This document shows, piece after piece, positions 9,969 through 18,982 of a stretch of 64,000 bases of DNA (position 1 is the stretch's first letter; every line of letters begins with the position of its first letter). Origin of the DNA: Desulfurella amilsii. Its GTDB lineage: Bacteria; Campylobacterota_A; Desulfurellia; Desulfurellales; Desulfurellaceae. The notes below the pieces were generated by a model that saw nothing but the letters and a program-made list of their open reading frames with translations, made no database searches and was not told the origin of the DNA. The stretch lies in assembly GCF_002119425.1 (NCBI RefSeq), contig NZ_MDSU01000018.1:1205580-1269579 (forward strand). The letters are read 5' to 3'. The position numbers were made by a program, and so were the translations under genes.

Positions 9969-10724
9969 ATGCTTTTAACTATTGATGTAGGGAACACTAC
10001 AACGGGTTTTGGTATCTTTGAAGGAAAAACCTTGGTGCACACATTCCGTATAAGCACAATAAACAGGACAGACGACGAAATAACCGTTTTGCTTTACGAT
10101 TTGTTTAAGATTAATAGTTTAAGTTTTAATATAGAAGGCGCGATTATCAGCTCGGTTGTGCCTTATTTAACGCAAAAAATTATTAGCGCTATTAAAAAAA
10201 TCTTTAAAGTGCAAACAAAAGAAGTGGGCTCAGGCTTAAAAACTGGTGTAAAAATTCTTTACGATAACCCCAAAGAAGTTGGTGCAGACAGAATCGTAAA
10301 TGCGCTGGCAGCTTATGAAAAATGCGGGCAAAGTACTATAGTGGTTGATTTTGGGACAGCTACCACATTTGACTGCGTAAGCTCAAAGTGCGAGTATTTA
10401 GGCGGTGTTATTGCACCTGGTGTAAACATATCTATGGAGTGTTTAAGAGAACATACAGCAAAATTGCCAAAAATTAGCTTAGAAAAGCCTATGCACCTTA
10501 TTGGCAAAAACACTATAGAAAGTATGCGCAGCGGTATATATTTCGGATACGTTGAAATGGTTGAAGGTATTATTGATAGGCTGAAGCTCGAGATGAAAAA
10601 CCCTACGGTTGTATTTACTGGCGGGGATGCAGAAATGTTTATTAAAGAAATTAAGCATATAGATTATTTTGAGCCAAATTTGACTTTTTATGGACTAGAG
10701 AGTATTTACTGTAAAAATGTATGA
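9969..10724 (+). CDS. coaX: Type III pantothenate kinase
   Basis: Phosphorylates pantothenate in the first step of coenzyme A synthesis. The 251-residue protein starts MLLTIDVGNTTTGFG, the phosphate-binding segment with the catalytic Asp of the ASKHA fold. GADRIVNALAAYEK and VDFGTATTFD are the pantothenate-binding and second phosphate motifs of type III enzymes, and FTGGDAEMF lies near the C-terminus. The ATG at 9969 is preferred over a GTG at 9960 because it gives the canonical N-terminus. The gene follows tyrS by 9 bases and overlaps gpsA by 8, so it belongs to the same operon. Confidence 0.94.
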   Translation: MLLTIDVGNTTTGFGIFEGKTLVHTFRISTINRTDDEITVLLYDLFKINSLSFNIEGAIISSVVPYLTQKIISAIKKIFKVQTKEVGSGLKTGVKILYDNPKEVGADRIVNALAAYEKCGQSTIVVDFGTATTFDCVSSKCEYLGGVIAPGVNISMECLREHTAKLPKISLEKPMHLIGKNTIESMRSGIYFGYVEMVEGIIDRLKLEMKNPTVVFTGGDAEMFIKEIKHIDYFEPNLTFYGLESIYCKNV

Positions 10725-11688
10725 AATTTGTGTTTATGGCGCTGGCAGTTGGGGTACAGCTGTTGCTAATTTACTTGCAAAGAAAAAATTTAACGTGTGC
10801 CTGTGCGCGCGGGATGAAAAGTTAGTTTTGCGCTTGCGGGAAACTCATCACAATAACAAATACCTTAAAGACATACATTTGTCCCAAAATTTAGTTTTTG
10901 ATACGCCCAAAAATGCTCAAATGGGTATTTTTGCTGTGCCTGTAAAATACCTGCGCGATTTTATAGAGCATTTTTCTATCAAGGTGGATGCTGCATTAAG
11001 TTTAAGTAAAGGCATAGAAGATGAAACATTTTTACCCCCATCTGGGATATTGTTTCAAACATTGGGCATTACAAAAGAGCAATTTGCTGTATTATCTGGG
11101 CCTAATTTTGCATTGGAAGTTGCTTTAGAACTGCCAACGGCATCGGTTGTGGCTTCATCAAACAGAAATTTAGCCAAAAAGCTTCAAAATATGTTTAATA
11201 CGCATTATTTTAGGGTTTATACCTCATCTGACTACATAGGTGTAGAGTACTTAGGTGCGCTTAAAAATATCCTTGCAATTGCCTGCGGTATAAGTGACGG
11301 CTTAAATCTAGGTCAAAATGCAAGGGCTGCGTTGATTACAAGGGGTCTTGCAGAAATTTTGCGAACATATAAATATTTTGGTGGCAAAAGCAAAACAATG
11401 CTGAGTCTTGCTGGGATTGGTGATATCGTCCTTACTGCAACGGGTAATTTAAGCAGAAATCGCATTTTGGGTTTAAAGTTAGCTCAAGGTTTGTCAATCG
11501 ATGAAATTTTAAATCAATTAAACGGCGTCCCTGAGGGTTTAAATACCGTTATGGCAGTTTTTAGATTATCACAAAAATACTCTATAGAAACACCCATAAT
11601 AAATGAGGTTTACAATATTATTGTAAATAAAAAAGACCCATTTGAGTCAATAAGCATCCTGATGAACAGGCCACTTAAGTCAGAGTAA
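10717..11688 (+). CDS. gpsA: Glycerol-3-phosphate dehydrogenase [NAD(P)+]
   Basis: Reduces dihydroxyacetone phosphate to sn-glycerol-3-phosphate for phospholipid synthesis. The protein has 323 residues. The dinucleotide-binding motif GAGSWGTA is at residues 8-15. LSKGIE, VLSGPNFA and GALKNILAIACGISDGL are the conserved active-site segments, including the catalytic lysine in the GALKN stretch. It starts inside coaX (8-base overlap) and ends the plus-strand housekeeping operon; the next gene is convergent and starts one base later on the other strand. No clear terminator is visible between them. Confidence 0.94.
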   Translation: MYEICVYGAGSWGTAVANLLAKKKFNVCLCARDEKLVLRLRETHHNNKYLKDIHLSQNLVFDTPKNAQMGIFAVPVKYLRDFIEHFSIKVDAALSLSKGIEDETFLPPSGILFQTLGITKEQFAVLSGPNFALEVALELPTASVVASSNRNLAKKLQNMFNTHYFRVYTSSDYIGVEYLGALKNILAIACGISDGLNLGQNARAALITRGLAEILRTYKYFGGKSKTMLSLAGIGDIVLTATGNLSRNRILGLKLAQGLSIDEILNQLNGVPEGLNTVMAVFRLSQKYSIETPIINEVYNIIVNKKDPFESISILMNRPLKSE

Positions 11689-12441
11689 TCAAAAATTAAC
11701 TTTATATAACTTTAGAGCATTTTCATAGAAGATTTTTTTGCTTTGTGATGCGTCAAAATTATTATTTATAAGATCGATATCGGTGAGTAAAAAGGGCCTT
11801 TGCGCCCTTGTAGATGGCAGGTCGCTGCCAAAAACGCATGCATTTTCATTTATTGCAATAATTTGTTTAATAGCCCAGATGGGGTCAAAATCAAGCCTGC
11901 CAAAACCACTTGCTTTTACATAAGCTCCCTTTTCAACCAAACTCAATATATTCTTAAAACCTTCTTTGGATAAACCTAGATGATCTATCACAAGGCGAGG
12001 GATTTTTAACAATTTATCTTTTATGCTGGGTATGTTTTTTGAGTCAATATAAATTTCGCTGTGCCAGTTGACTAAATCAAAAACGCGTTTTGATGCGTAC
12101 TCTATCAAATCTATCGTGTCTTTTGTGCCCCTTTTGATATTAAATCTTATGGCTTTTACGCCTAGTTTATCTAAATTGATTATGTCTAAATCCGTGTAGT
12201 GTGGGTTGTAATTTATCACACCTACGTAATTTTTGCCCAAAACTGATAGCGCTGACACTAAATACTGTGTATCAAACCCCTGAAACGAACCAGAAACTAC
12301 TGTACCGCCAAGCAACTCATAGTTAGACATTAATGTTAAATAATCTCCTGGTAAAAATTGAGGCGGCAAGTAGCCTTGATTTTCGATAACTGGGAATTTG
12401 TAATCAATAATATGAAATATAGCATCAAATAGTTTTAGCAT
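11689..12441 (-). CDS. Amidohydrolase-family (Amidohydro_2-like) protein
   Basis: A 250-residue TIM-barrel-like protein with features of the amidohydrolase-2/PDC-hydrolase group: an N-terminal FDAIFHI segment where the family has its metal-binding HxH, VIDHLGL in the middle, and FGSDLPSTR near the C-terminus (the SDxP motif with the catalytic Asp). The first His of the HxH pair is Ile or Phe here, so metal binding may be altered. The substrate is unknown. It lies downstream of PFOR on the same strand, but a good terminator separates the two, so it may depend on read-through or its own weak promoter. No clear Shine-Dalgarno site is seen. Confidence 0.6.
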   Translation of the reverse strand: MLKLFDAIFHIIDYKFPVIENQGYLPPQFLPGDYLTLMSNYELLGGTVVSGSFQGFDTQYLVSALSVLGKNYVGVINYNPHYTDLDIINLDKLGVKAIRFNIKRGTKDTIDLIEYASKRVFDLVNWHSEIYIDSKNIPSIKDKLLKIPRLVIDHLGLSKEGFKNILSLVEKGAYVKASGFGRLDFDPIWAIKQIIAINENACVFGSDLPSTRAQRPFLLTDIDLINNNFDASQSKKIFYENALKLYKVNF

Positions 12442-12449
12442 AACAAAAT

Positions 12450-12478
12450 AAGCTACCCCCTTTTAAAGAGGGTAGCTT
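12450..12478 (-). terminator. Rho-independent terminator of the PFOR gene
   Basis: A 9-bp perfect stem (AAGCTACCC with GGGTAGCTT) closes an 11-base loop and is followed on the minus strand by the T-rich run TATTTTGTT. It sits 8 bases past the PFOR stop codon. Confidence 0.85.
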
Positions 12479-12485
12479 TCAAATA

Positions 12486-15400
12486 TTAATACTGGTATGA
12501 AGCCATGCGTTTGTAGTTTTCGTATCGCTCCTGTGCGTCTTCTTTGGCTTTTTCAAATAGTCCTTCTGCTTTGTCAGGGAATGTGCGCTTCAGGGCAGAA
12601 AATCTTACTTCGCTAAGCAGAAATTCTTTAAACTTAGACAAATCTGGCTCTTTTGAGTCTAATATAAATGGGTTTTTACCCTCTTTTTTGAGTAGTGGGT
12701 TGTACCTATAAAGGTGCCAGTAGCCAGCTTCAACCGCTTTCTTTAGCTGTTCTTGAGTTGTTGCCATACCTGTTTTTATGCCGTGGGCTATACATGGAGC
12801 ATAAGCTATGATTAACGATGGACCATGGTAGCTTTCTGCTTCTTGCATGGCTTTTAGTGTTTGGTTGTAATCTGCGCCCATTGCAATTTGGGCAACATAC
12901 ACATAGCCATAAGTTGTAGCCATCAAGCCTAAGTCCTTTTTCTTTGTGCGTTTTCCTGCTGCGGCAAATTGAGCAATTGCAGCCGCTGGTGTTGCTTTAG
13001 ATGATTGGCCCCCTGTATTTGAATAAACCTCAGTATCAACTACAAGTATATTTACATCTTCACCAGAAGCTATTACATGGTCTATACCGCCGTAGCCTAT
13101 ATCGTATGCCCAACCATCACCGCCAAATGCCCAGATGGATTTCTTAATCAGCATATCCTGACTTTTTTCTACTAAGGTAAGCAAATCTTGAACATTTGAG
13201 GGATACTTGTTTTTATTTGCTATACATGCGCCTATCTCAAGGGCTGCTTCTTTTGTTATTCTAGGATCGTTCATATTGTCAAGCCATTTTTTAAATGGTG
13301 CTTTTGAAGCTTCTTCCATATCGCTTACTACTATCTTTTCGATAACTTGACTCAAAGCCTCTCTTTGTTGCTTAACAGATAGAGCAATACCCAAACTATA
13401 CTCTGCGTTATCTTCAAATAAAGAGTTGCCCCACGCTGGCCCTTTGCCTTGAGAGTTAGCACAGTATGGCGTAGATGGAGCAGAAGCACCCCAGATAGAA
13501 GAACATCCAGTGGCTGTTGCTATGATCATTCTATCACCAAAAAGCTGTGTTACTAATTTGTCGTAAGGTGTTTCACCGCAACCTGCACAAGCACCTGAAA
13601 ATTCTAAGAGAGGTCTTGCAAACTGGCTGTTTTTAACTGTGTCTGTTGGTATTGCTTTTTCGGAAATTTTTTCAATTGCAAAGTTCCAATTATCTATGTC
13701 TTTAGCTTGAGTTTCTATAGGTTTCATAATAAGTGATTTTTTAGGTGTGGGGCATACTTCTGCACAACTGCCACAGCCTGTACAATCAAGCACAGATACC
13801 TGTATTCTGTACTCATAGCCTTTTACTTCTTTACCTATTGCTCTTTTTGTAACAAAATCAGCCGGCTTAATATTTACTTCTTCTTCGTTTAACAAAAATG
13901 GTCTAATTGCAGCATGCGGGCATACGTACGAGCAAAAATTACACTGAATACAATTTTCTGGTACCCATTCTGGCACATCAATAGCGATCCCACGTTTTTC
14001 GTAAGCGGCAGTACCCGATGGGAACTCACCGTTTTCCCTGCCCACAAAAGTGGAAACAGGCAGTTTGTCACCTTCTAACCTATTCATTACATCTACTACA
14101 TTTTTTATAAATTCTGGGCGGTTTTCATCTTTCTTTTCTTCTTCTACTGAGACATTTTTCCAGTTTTCTGGAACATTTACTTTTACAATTGAATCAATAC
14201 CTCTATCTACTGCCTGATAGTTCATATTTATGACTTTATCGCCTTGTTTACCATAAGAGTGGACAATGGCTTCTTTGAGCAATTTTGTCGCAGTTTCAAT
14301 TGGTATAATGTTTGCCAGTTTGAAAAATGCTGATTGCATAATCATATTTATACGTGTGCCAAGTCCTATTTCTTTGGCGATTTTAGTAGCATTAATGATA
14401 TAGAAATTAATATTGTTTTGCGCTATATAGCGCTTCATTGTATTTGGTAAGTGTTTATCGAGCTCTGATTCGTCCCAAATGGTATTTAAAACAAATGTGC
14501 TATTTTTCTTTAAACCAGAGAGCACATCGTATAAGTATACATAAGATTGTTTATGGCAGGCAATGTAGTCTGCCTGATCTATTAAGTAAGTTGACCTAAT
14601 GGGTTTTTTGCCAAACCTCAAGTGAGAAACAGTTACGCCACCACTTTTTCTGGAATCGTAGGCAAAGTAGCCTTGCGCGTACATATCTGTATTGTCGCCT
14701 ATAATTTTAATAGCGTCTTTGTTTGCGCCTACTGTACCGTCTGAGCCAAATCCCCAGAATTTGCAGCATACAGTATCTTTATCTGAGGTGTTTATTTCTT
14801 CATCTATGGGCAACGACAGATGTGTCACATCGTCAATTATGCCGATCGTAAAGTGGTCTTTTGGCTTATCTGATTTAAGGTTTTTAAATACAGATAATAT
14901 TTGAGATGGCGTGGTATCTTTAGAGCTTAAGCCATATCTACCGCCTACTATTAATGGAGCGTTTTGCACGTCGTAAAACAGCGTTTTAACATCTTCGTAA
15001 AGTGGCTCACCTAAGGCTCCAGGCTCTTTTGTTCTATCAAGCAAGGCTATTTTTTTAACGCTTTTTGGTAGCACCTCAAAGAAATATTTTGGTGAAAATG
15101 GTCTATATAGCCTTACTTTAATTAACCCAACCTTTTCACCTTTTGCATTTAGGTAATCAACCACCTCTTCGATTGTTTCTTCAACTGAACCCATAGCTAT
15201 AATGATATTTTCTGCGTTTGGGTCGCCATAGTAATTAAATGGTTTATAATTTCTGCCTGTTAGTTTATTTATTTCATTCATGTATGAAGCCACAATGTCT
15301 GGTACAGCTTCATAGAATTTATTGGCAGATTCCCTTGTTTGAAAAAATATATCAGGGTTTTGTGCGGTGCCTATAATTTTTGGACGTTCTGGATTTAGAG

Positions 15401-16019
15401 AGTTTTTCTTAAAGCGCTCAATTGCTTTCCAGTCAATAAGTTTTGCCAGATCTTCATAGTCTAGCACGTCTATTTTTTGTATTTCGTGAGAAGTCCTAAA
15501 CCCGTCAAAAAAATGCAAGAAAGGCATTCTAGCTTTAATGGCACTTAGGTGAGCAACAGCTGCTAAATCCATAGCTTCTTGAACGCTACCAGATGATAAA
15601 AGGCTAAAACCCGTTTGTCTTGCAGCCATTACATCTGAGTGATCTCCAAATATAGAAAGTGCGTGTGTTGCCACTGTTCTTGCCGCAACATGAAATACAC
15701 CAGGCAGTAACTCACCAGCAATTTTGTACATATTTGGAAGCATTAAAAGTAAACCTTGAGATGCAGTAAATGTAGAAGTAAGTGCACCACCTGCAAGGCT
15801 TCCGTGCACAGCGCCAGATGCCCCCGCTTCTGATTGCATTTCTAATACTTTTACCGTTTGGCCAAAAATATTCTTTCTACCTTCAGCAGCCCATGCGTCA
15901 ACTGCTTCTGCCATGTTTGATGATGGCGTAATGGGGTAAATTGTGGCTACCTCTGTAAAAGCGTACGCCACATGCGCAGCGGCAGTATTGCCATCCATAC
16001 TTTTTATTGCTTTTGGCAT
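12486..16019 (-). CDS. nifJ: Pyruvate:ferredoxin (flavodoxin) oxidoreductase, single-chain
   Basis: Interconverts pyruvate and acetyl-CoA plus CO2 with ferredoxin, the main link between acetyl-CoA and central metabolism in anaerobes. The 1177-residue chain carries all domains: an N-terminal pyrimidine-binding domain (YPITPSS near residue 30), the middle transketolase-like domain, two [4Fe-4S] motifs (CIQCNFCSYVCP from C690, then CTGCGSCAEVCP about 55 residues later), and the C-terminal TPP domain beginning CAGCGETPY, with ATATGCSSIWG and the GGDGWAYDIGYGG diphosphate/Mg motif. AAGGAGGT lies just upstream of ATG 16019; an in-frame extension to 16085 was not used. With Pta-AckA in the same window it allows acetate activation or formation. 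Confidence 0.97.
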   Translation of the reverse strand: MPKAIKSMDGNTAAAHVAYAFTEVATIYPITPSSNMAEAVDAWAAEGRKNIFGQTVKVLEMQSEAGASGAVHGSLAGGALTSTFTASQGLLLMLPNMYKIAGELLPGVFHVAARTVATHALSIFGDHSDVMAARQTGFSLLSSGSVQEAMDLAAVAHLSAIKARMPFLHFFDGFRTSHEIQKIDVLDYEDLAKLIDWKAIERFKKNSLNPERPKIIGTAQNPDIFFQTRESANKFYEAVPDIVASYMNEINKLTGRNYKPFNYYGDPNAENIIIAMGSVEETIEEVVDYLNAKGEKVGLIKVRLYRPFSPKYFFEVLPKSVKKIALLDRTKEPGALGEPLYEDVKTLFYDVQNAPLIVGGRYGLSSKDTTPSQILSVFKNLKSDKPKDHFTIGIIDDVTHLSLPIDEEINTSDKDTVCCKFWGFGSDGTVGANKDAIKIIGDNTDMYAQGYFAYDSRKSGGVTVSHLRFGKKPIRSTYLIDQADYIACHKQSYVYLYDVLSGLKKNSTFVLNTIWDESELDKHLPNTMKRYIAQNNINFYIINATKIAKEIGLGTRINMIMQSAFFKLANIIPIETATKLLKEAIVHSYGKQGDKVINMNYQAVDRGIDSIVKVNVPENWKNVSVEEEKKDENRPEFIKNVVDVMNRLEGDKLPVSTFVGRENGEFPSGTAAYEKRGIAIDVPEWVPENCIQCNFCSYVCPHAAIRPFLLNEEEVNIKPADFVTKRAIGKEVKGYEYRIQVSVLDCTGCGSCAEVCPTPKKSLIMKPIETQAKDIDNWNFAIEKISEKAIPTDTVKNSQFARPLLEFSGACAGCGETPYDKLVTQLFGDRMIIATATGCSSIWGASAPSTPYCANSQGKGPAWGNSLFEDNAEYSLGIALSVKQQREALSQVIEKIVVSDMEEASKAPFKKWLDNMNDPRITKEAALEIGACIANKNKYPSNVQDLLTLVEKSQDMLIKKSIWAFGGDGWAYDIGYGGIDHVIASGEDVNILVVDTEVYSNTGGQSSKATPAAAIAQFAAAGKRTKKKDLGLMATTYGYVYVAQIAMGADYNQTLKAMQEAESYHGPSLIIAYAPCIAHGIKTGMATTQEQLKKAVEAGYWHLYRYNPLLKKEGKNPFILDSKEPDLSKFKEFLLSEVRFSALKRTFPDKAEGLFEKAKEDAQERYENYKRMASYQY

Positions 16020-16067
16020 CCCAACCTCCTTAAAGTTAAATATAAATTTATGCAAAAAGCTATCTAA

Positions 16068-16104
16068 TGTTAGTGATGCTAACAAATTTAAGGTTTTTTG
16101 TCAA
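16068..16104 (-). promoter_or_regulatory. PFOR promoter with an overlapping palindrome
   Basis: On the minus strand TTGACA (16099-16104), a 17-base spacer and TAGCAT (16076-16081) form a good sigma70-type promoter about 60 bases before the PFOR ATG. A perfect inverted repeat TGTTAG-N5-CTAACA (16068-16084) covers the -10 element, the usual place for a repressor operator. The rest of the 352-base gap (16020-16371) shows only AT-rich sequence and the tandem repeat listed next. Confidence 0.65.
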
Positions 16105-16308
16105 ATAGATTTTTTTTCATTTTGTTAATTGTGTGTAAATTTTATTAAATTTATATAAGAATTGAAAGCAGAACCTTCACGCGCTTATTTGATGACTAAA
16201 ATCAATGCCATCTGAATTGATCAATAAAAAACAATATCCTATAAAGTGGCTATTTTCCCAACATTTCTAAAGAATTCGCACGGAAAATTTTCACCAACTA
16301 AGTAATTG

Positions 16309-16349
16309 TTTTAGTATTGAAAAAGTTATTTTAATATTGAAAAAAATTA
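16309..16349 (+). repeat. Two tandem ~20-bp AT-rich units upstream of the YihY-like gene
   Basis: TTTTAGTATTGAAAAAGTTA (16309-16328) is followed directly by a near copy, TTTTAATATTGAAAAAAATT plus A (16329-16349). The second TTGAAA can serve as a -35 with TATTGT ~18 bases later. Either a tandem operator or chance AT-rich duplication. Confidence 0.45.
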
Positions 16350-16371
16350 TTTTTTGATGATATTGTAAGCT

Positions 16372-17175
16372 ATGAAGATTATTTTGAAAAGTTTTTTAGA
16401 TTTTGCCAAAAATAATGGTTTTATCATTGCATCATCGTTGTCATTTTACTTTATACTCTCACTTGCACCTTTTTTGCTTTTTTTGAGTTCTATATTTATT
16501 TTTCTTATATCGAGTTATACTCAGTATTACGATGTTGTTGTTCAAAAAATAGCACTTATTTTTCCTCCAATGTTTAAAAGTATGATATTAAATATAATAC
16601 AGCCTCTAATTTATGAAAAAATAAGCTATTTTAGTCTAGCTTTGTATGCTGCTACTTCACTTTCGTATTTTTACATACTAGATGCTTATATAAATAAAAT
16701 TTTCAAGATTAATAGAAGAAGGCCTATTTTTGAACTACTTTTTATCTATATGATACTGATTGCTATTGTAATGGTGCTATCAGTTGCCTATTTAGCAGGT
16801 GTATTTGCGCCTATCGAAGTTGTGAGAAAATATTTAATGAATGTGTTTAAATTCGGTGTTTTGTACGATTTTTTTGGAACATACATAATACCTTTTTTAT
16901 CATTGTTTATTGTATCTTTGCTGCTATACCTGATATTGCCTCGCAGCAAAGTAAAGCTAAGGAACGCACTCAAAGGCGCCTTTTTCTTTGCTCTAGTGCT
17001 TGAAGTTTTAAAGAGACTGTTTATCATTTATGTCGTTAGTATTTCTAGGCTTAACATCATATATGGTACTTTCTGGGGATATATTGCTTTTTTAATTTGG
17101 GTGTATGCTCTTTTTTGTACTTTTTTGATAGGAGCTTATATTGTGCATAATTTGGAAAATAAAAATTTAAAATAA
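16372..17175 (+). CDS. YihY/BrkB-family inner-membrane protein
   Basis: A 267-residue membrane protein with about six hydrophobic segments (starting near residues 20, 78, 120, 165, 200 and 235). It matches the YihY/BrkB family, once called RNase BN: the N-terminal ASSLSFYFILSLAPFLLFL segment and the C-terminal RLNIIYGTFWGYIAFLIWVY segment are characteristic. The family's biochemical role is not settled; a ribonuclease function was disproved for the E. coli relative. It is transcribed alone, convergent with exbD, and the two reading frames overlap by 9 bases at their ends. Confidence 0.85.
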   Translation: MKIILKSFLDFAKNNGFIIASSLSFYFILSLAPFLLFLSSIFIFLISSYTQYYDVVVQKIALIFPPMFKSMILNIIQPLIYEKISYFSLALYAATSLSYFYILDAYINKIFKINRRRPIFELLFIYMILIAIVMVLSVAYLAGVFAPIEVVRKYLMNVFKFGVLYDFFGTYIIPFLSLFIVSLLLYLILPRSKVKLRNALKGAFFFALVLEVLKRLFIIYVVSISRLNIIYGTFWGYIAFLIWVYALFCTFLIGAYIVHNLENKNLK

Positions 17176-17577
17176 ATTATTTTTTGAGCTGGGTTTGTTG
17201 CGTGTTGCAAGAGCTATTTTTTGTATACCATCTGTTTTTGCAATATCAATTATTTTAGCAACCATACTATATGCTACCGTTTTATCTGCTTCTATTATTA
17301 TTTGTGCTTTTGGGTTTTCTTTAAGAAATTGGCTAACTTCTGTAAAAGTTGATAAGTGTTTGCCAATATATAGTCTGTCATTTTTTGTTATTGTTATGAT
17401 TATATCTTTTTTTGCAATATTTGCGCTGCCAGAATGAGTTCGCGGTAGATTCACTTTCATGCCTTTAACAATCATGGGAGTAGCTACCATAAAAATTACG
17501 AGCAAAACAAGCATTACATCGACTAAAGGCGTTATATTAATATTGGCAAACATGCTTTTTTGCTTAGCATACTTCAT
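17167..17577 (-). CDS. ExbD/TolR-family biopolymer transport protein
   Basis: A 136-residue protein with a short cytoplasmic N-terminus, one membrane segment (residues ~16-36, with the conserved Asp in ITPLVDVMLVLLVIFM) and a periplasmic domain. ExbD/TolR works with ExbB/TolQ as a proton-driven motor that energises TonB or TolA. No ExbB/TolQ gene lies next to it here, so its partner must be encoded elsewhere. AGAGGA lies upstream of the ATG. It follows the carboxypeptidase gene on the same strand after a 165-base gap that holds a possible tiny membrane ORF. Confidence 0.9.
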   Translation of the reverse strand: MKYAKQKSMFANINITPLVDVMLVLLVIFMVATPMIVKGMKVNLPRTHSGSANIAKKDIIITITKNDRLYIGKHLSTFTEVSQFLKENPKAQIIIEADKTVAYSMVAKIIDIAKTDGIQKIALATRNKPSSKNNLF

Positions 17578-17647
17578 TTAACATCCTCTAATTTTCCATA
17601 TAATTAATTACTCTAAAAATATCAAATATCAACATTCATAAAATGCT

Positions 17648-17722
17648 TTAATTAAAAAATACAATCATCAAAAAAGCTATTAAGATAAACGCAACCGATG
17701 ATAAAACACCTGGCCAATACAT
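17648..17722 (-). CDS. Possible 24-residue single-span membrane peptide
   Basis: ATG at 17722 opens a frame of 24 codons closed by TAA: MYWPG, then a continuous hydrophobic stretch ending IVFFN. An in-frame stop lies four codons upstream, so it is a separate unit. The composition is that of one transmembrane helix, like the small subunits seen near some membrane complexes. There is no convincing Shine-Dalgarno site, and AT-rich DNA readily gives hydrophobic frames, so the call is tentative. Confidence 0.25.
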   Translation of the reverse strand: MYWPGVLSSVAFILIAFLMIVFFN

Positions 17723-17742
17723 GAGCTTCGTTTTTTAAGGTT

Positions 17743-18963
17743 TTAGATAGTTAAAATACTTTTCAGTCTCTCAATAAATGTAGGTTTTTTAACCGCATTC
17801 TCAATTAAAACTGGTATTTTTTTATCCAAAAACTTATTGTACAAATCAAGATAACCCACAACTTCGTTTTTCTTAATAGGCAACTTAATGTGGTTCTTTT
17901 TAAATTTAATATTATATCCTACACCAGGCCATGTTATTGTATAAAGCGATTTTCCAATAACCAAAGGTATAGGTTTAAGCCATACAAATTTTGCATATCC
18001 TATTGTTCCCTCTTTTTTAAATATTTGCGATAAATGCATATTATGTTTGACTTGATTAATTACTTTTATAGAAGATTTAAGGGCATCCATCAAAGGCTTT
18101 CTTCCGTATTCTCCAAGCAAAGCGCCTATTATTAAAACGTGCTTCCACTTTAAATCATGTTTAGATGCAAAAACAAAGTTACCACCAGACTGCGGCATTG
18201 ATCCTGTTTTTATACCTATAATACCATCTTTGCCTAAATCGTAATTCACATTGTAAACTGTGCCAGCTACCGGCAGTGTAACTTGAGGTTTTGAGACTAT
18301 ATATCTAAATTCAGGTATTTTCATAACTTTTTGGGCAAGTTTTAATTGATCATTTGCTGTGCTAACAGTATACAATCTCACGCCTGCAGGATCTGCATAG
18401 TGGGTATGGTTCATGCCCAGTTGTTTTGCCGTTTTGTTCATTTTTTCAACAAATACTTTTGTGCTGCCGCTATCCCATTTTGCAAGAATCGTTGCACAGT
18501 TGTTTCCAGAAGGTAGTAGCAAACCCTCTAAAAGCTGCTTTTCGCTGAGTTTTTCATTTTTTGTTACCTTTAAAACCGATTGTTGGTTTTTTTTATCATT
18601 TATGTATGTTTTAACATCGTTTTCTGTAATGTTTATGATCGGCCCATTCTGGCCTATGTGCAAAGGATGATCTTTTAGTATTAAATAAGCTGTCATTATT
18701 TTTGCTAAGCTTGCAAGAGGAATAGGTTGTTGGCGGTTTGTTTGTGAAACAATACCGTAATTATCAATCATTACAGAACCTTGCGTGTCATATGGCCATT
18801 TTATTTCTAAATTGCCAGCTACTTTATAAGAGTTTGGTATATTGAGAGATATTTGAGGTTTATTAGACATTGTTATAGCTTTAAACAAACCTAAAGCTAA
18901 TATTATTATAATAACAATAATAAAGGCTAAAAAAAGCCTGTGTTTTTTGCGAGATTTAAACAT
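17743..18963 (-). CDS. D-alanyl-D-alanine carboxypeptidase (PBP5/6 type)
   Basis: Periplasmic, membrane-anchored enzyme that trims the terminal D-Ala of peptidoglycan pentapeptides. The 406-residue protein has an N-terminal membrane segment (about residues 10-30). All three penicillin-binding motifs of family S11 are present: S85-L-A-K88, S152-G-N154 and K252-T-G254. A C-terminal PBP5-like domain and a short basic, partly amphipathic tail follow. GGAG lies upstream of the ATG. It sits between htpX and exbD on the same strand in a group of envelope genes. Confidence 0.92.
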   Translation of the reverse strand: MFKSRKKHRLFLAFIIVIIIILALGLFKAITMSNKPQISLNIPNSYKVAGNLEIKWPYDTQGSVMIDNYGIVSQTNRQQPIPLASLAKIMTAYLILKDHPLHIGQNGPIINITENDVKTYINDKKNQQSVLKVTKNEKLSEKQLLEGLLLPSGNNCATILAKWDSGSTKVFVEKMNKTAKQLGMNHTHYADPAGVRLYTVSTANDQLKLAQKVMKIPEFRYIVSKPQVTLPVAGTVYNVNYDLGKDGIIGIKTGSMPQSGGNFVFASKHDLKWKHVLIIGALLGEYGRKPLMDALKSSIKVINQVKHNMHLSQIFKKEGTIGYAKFVWLKPIPLVIGKSLYTITWPGVGYNIKFKKNHIKLPIKKNEVVGYLDLYNKFLDKKIPVLIENAVKKPTFIERLKSILTI

Positions 18964-18982
18964 AAATCAGCTCCAATATAAC

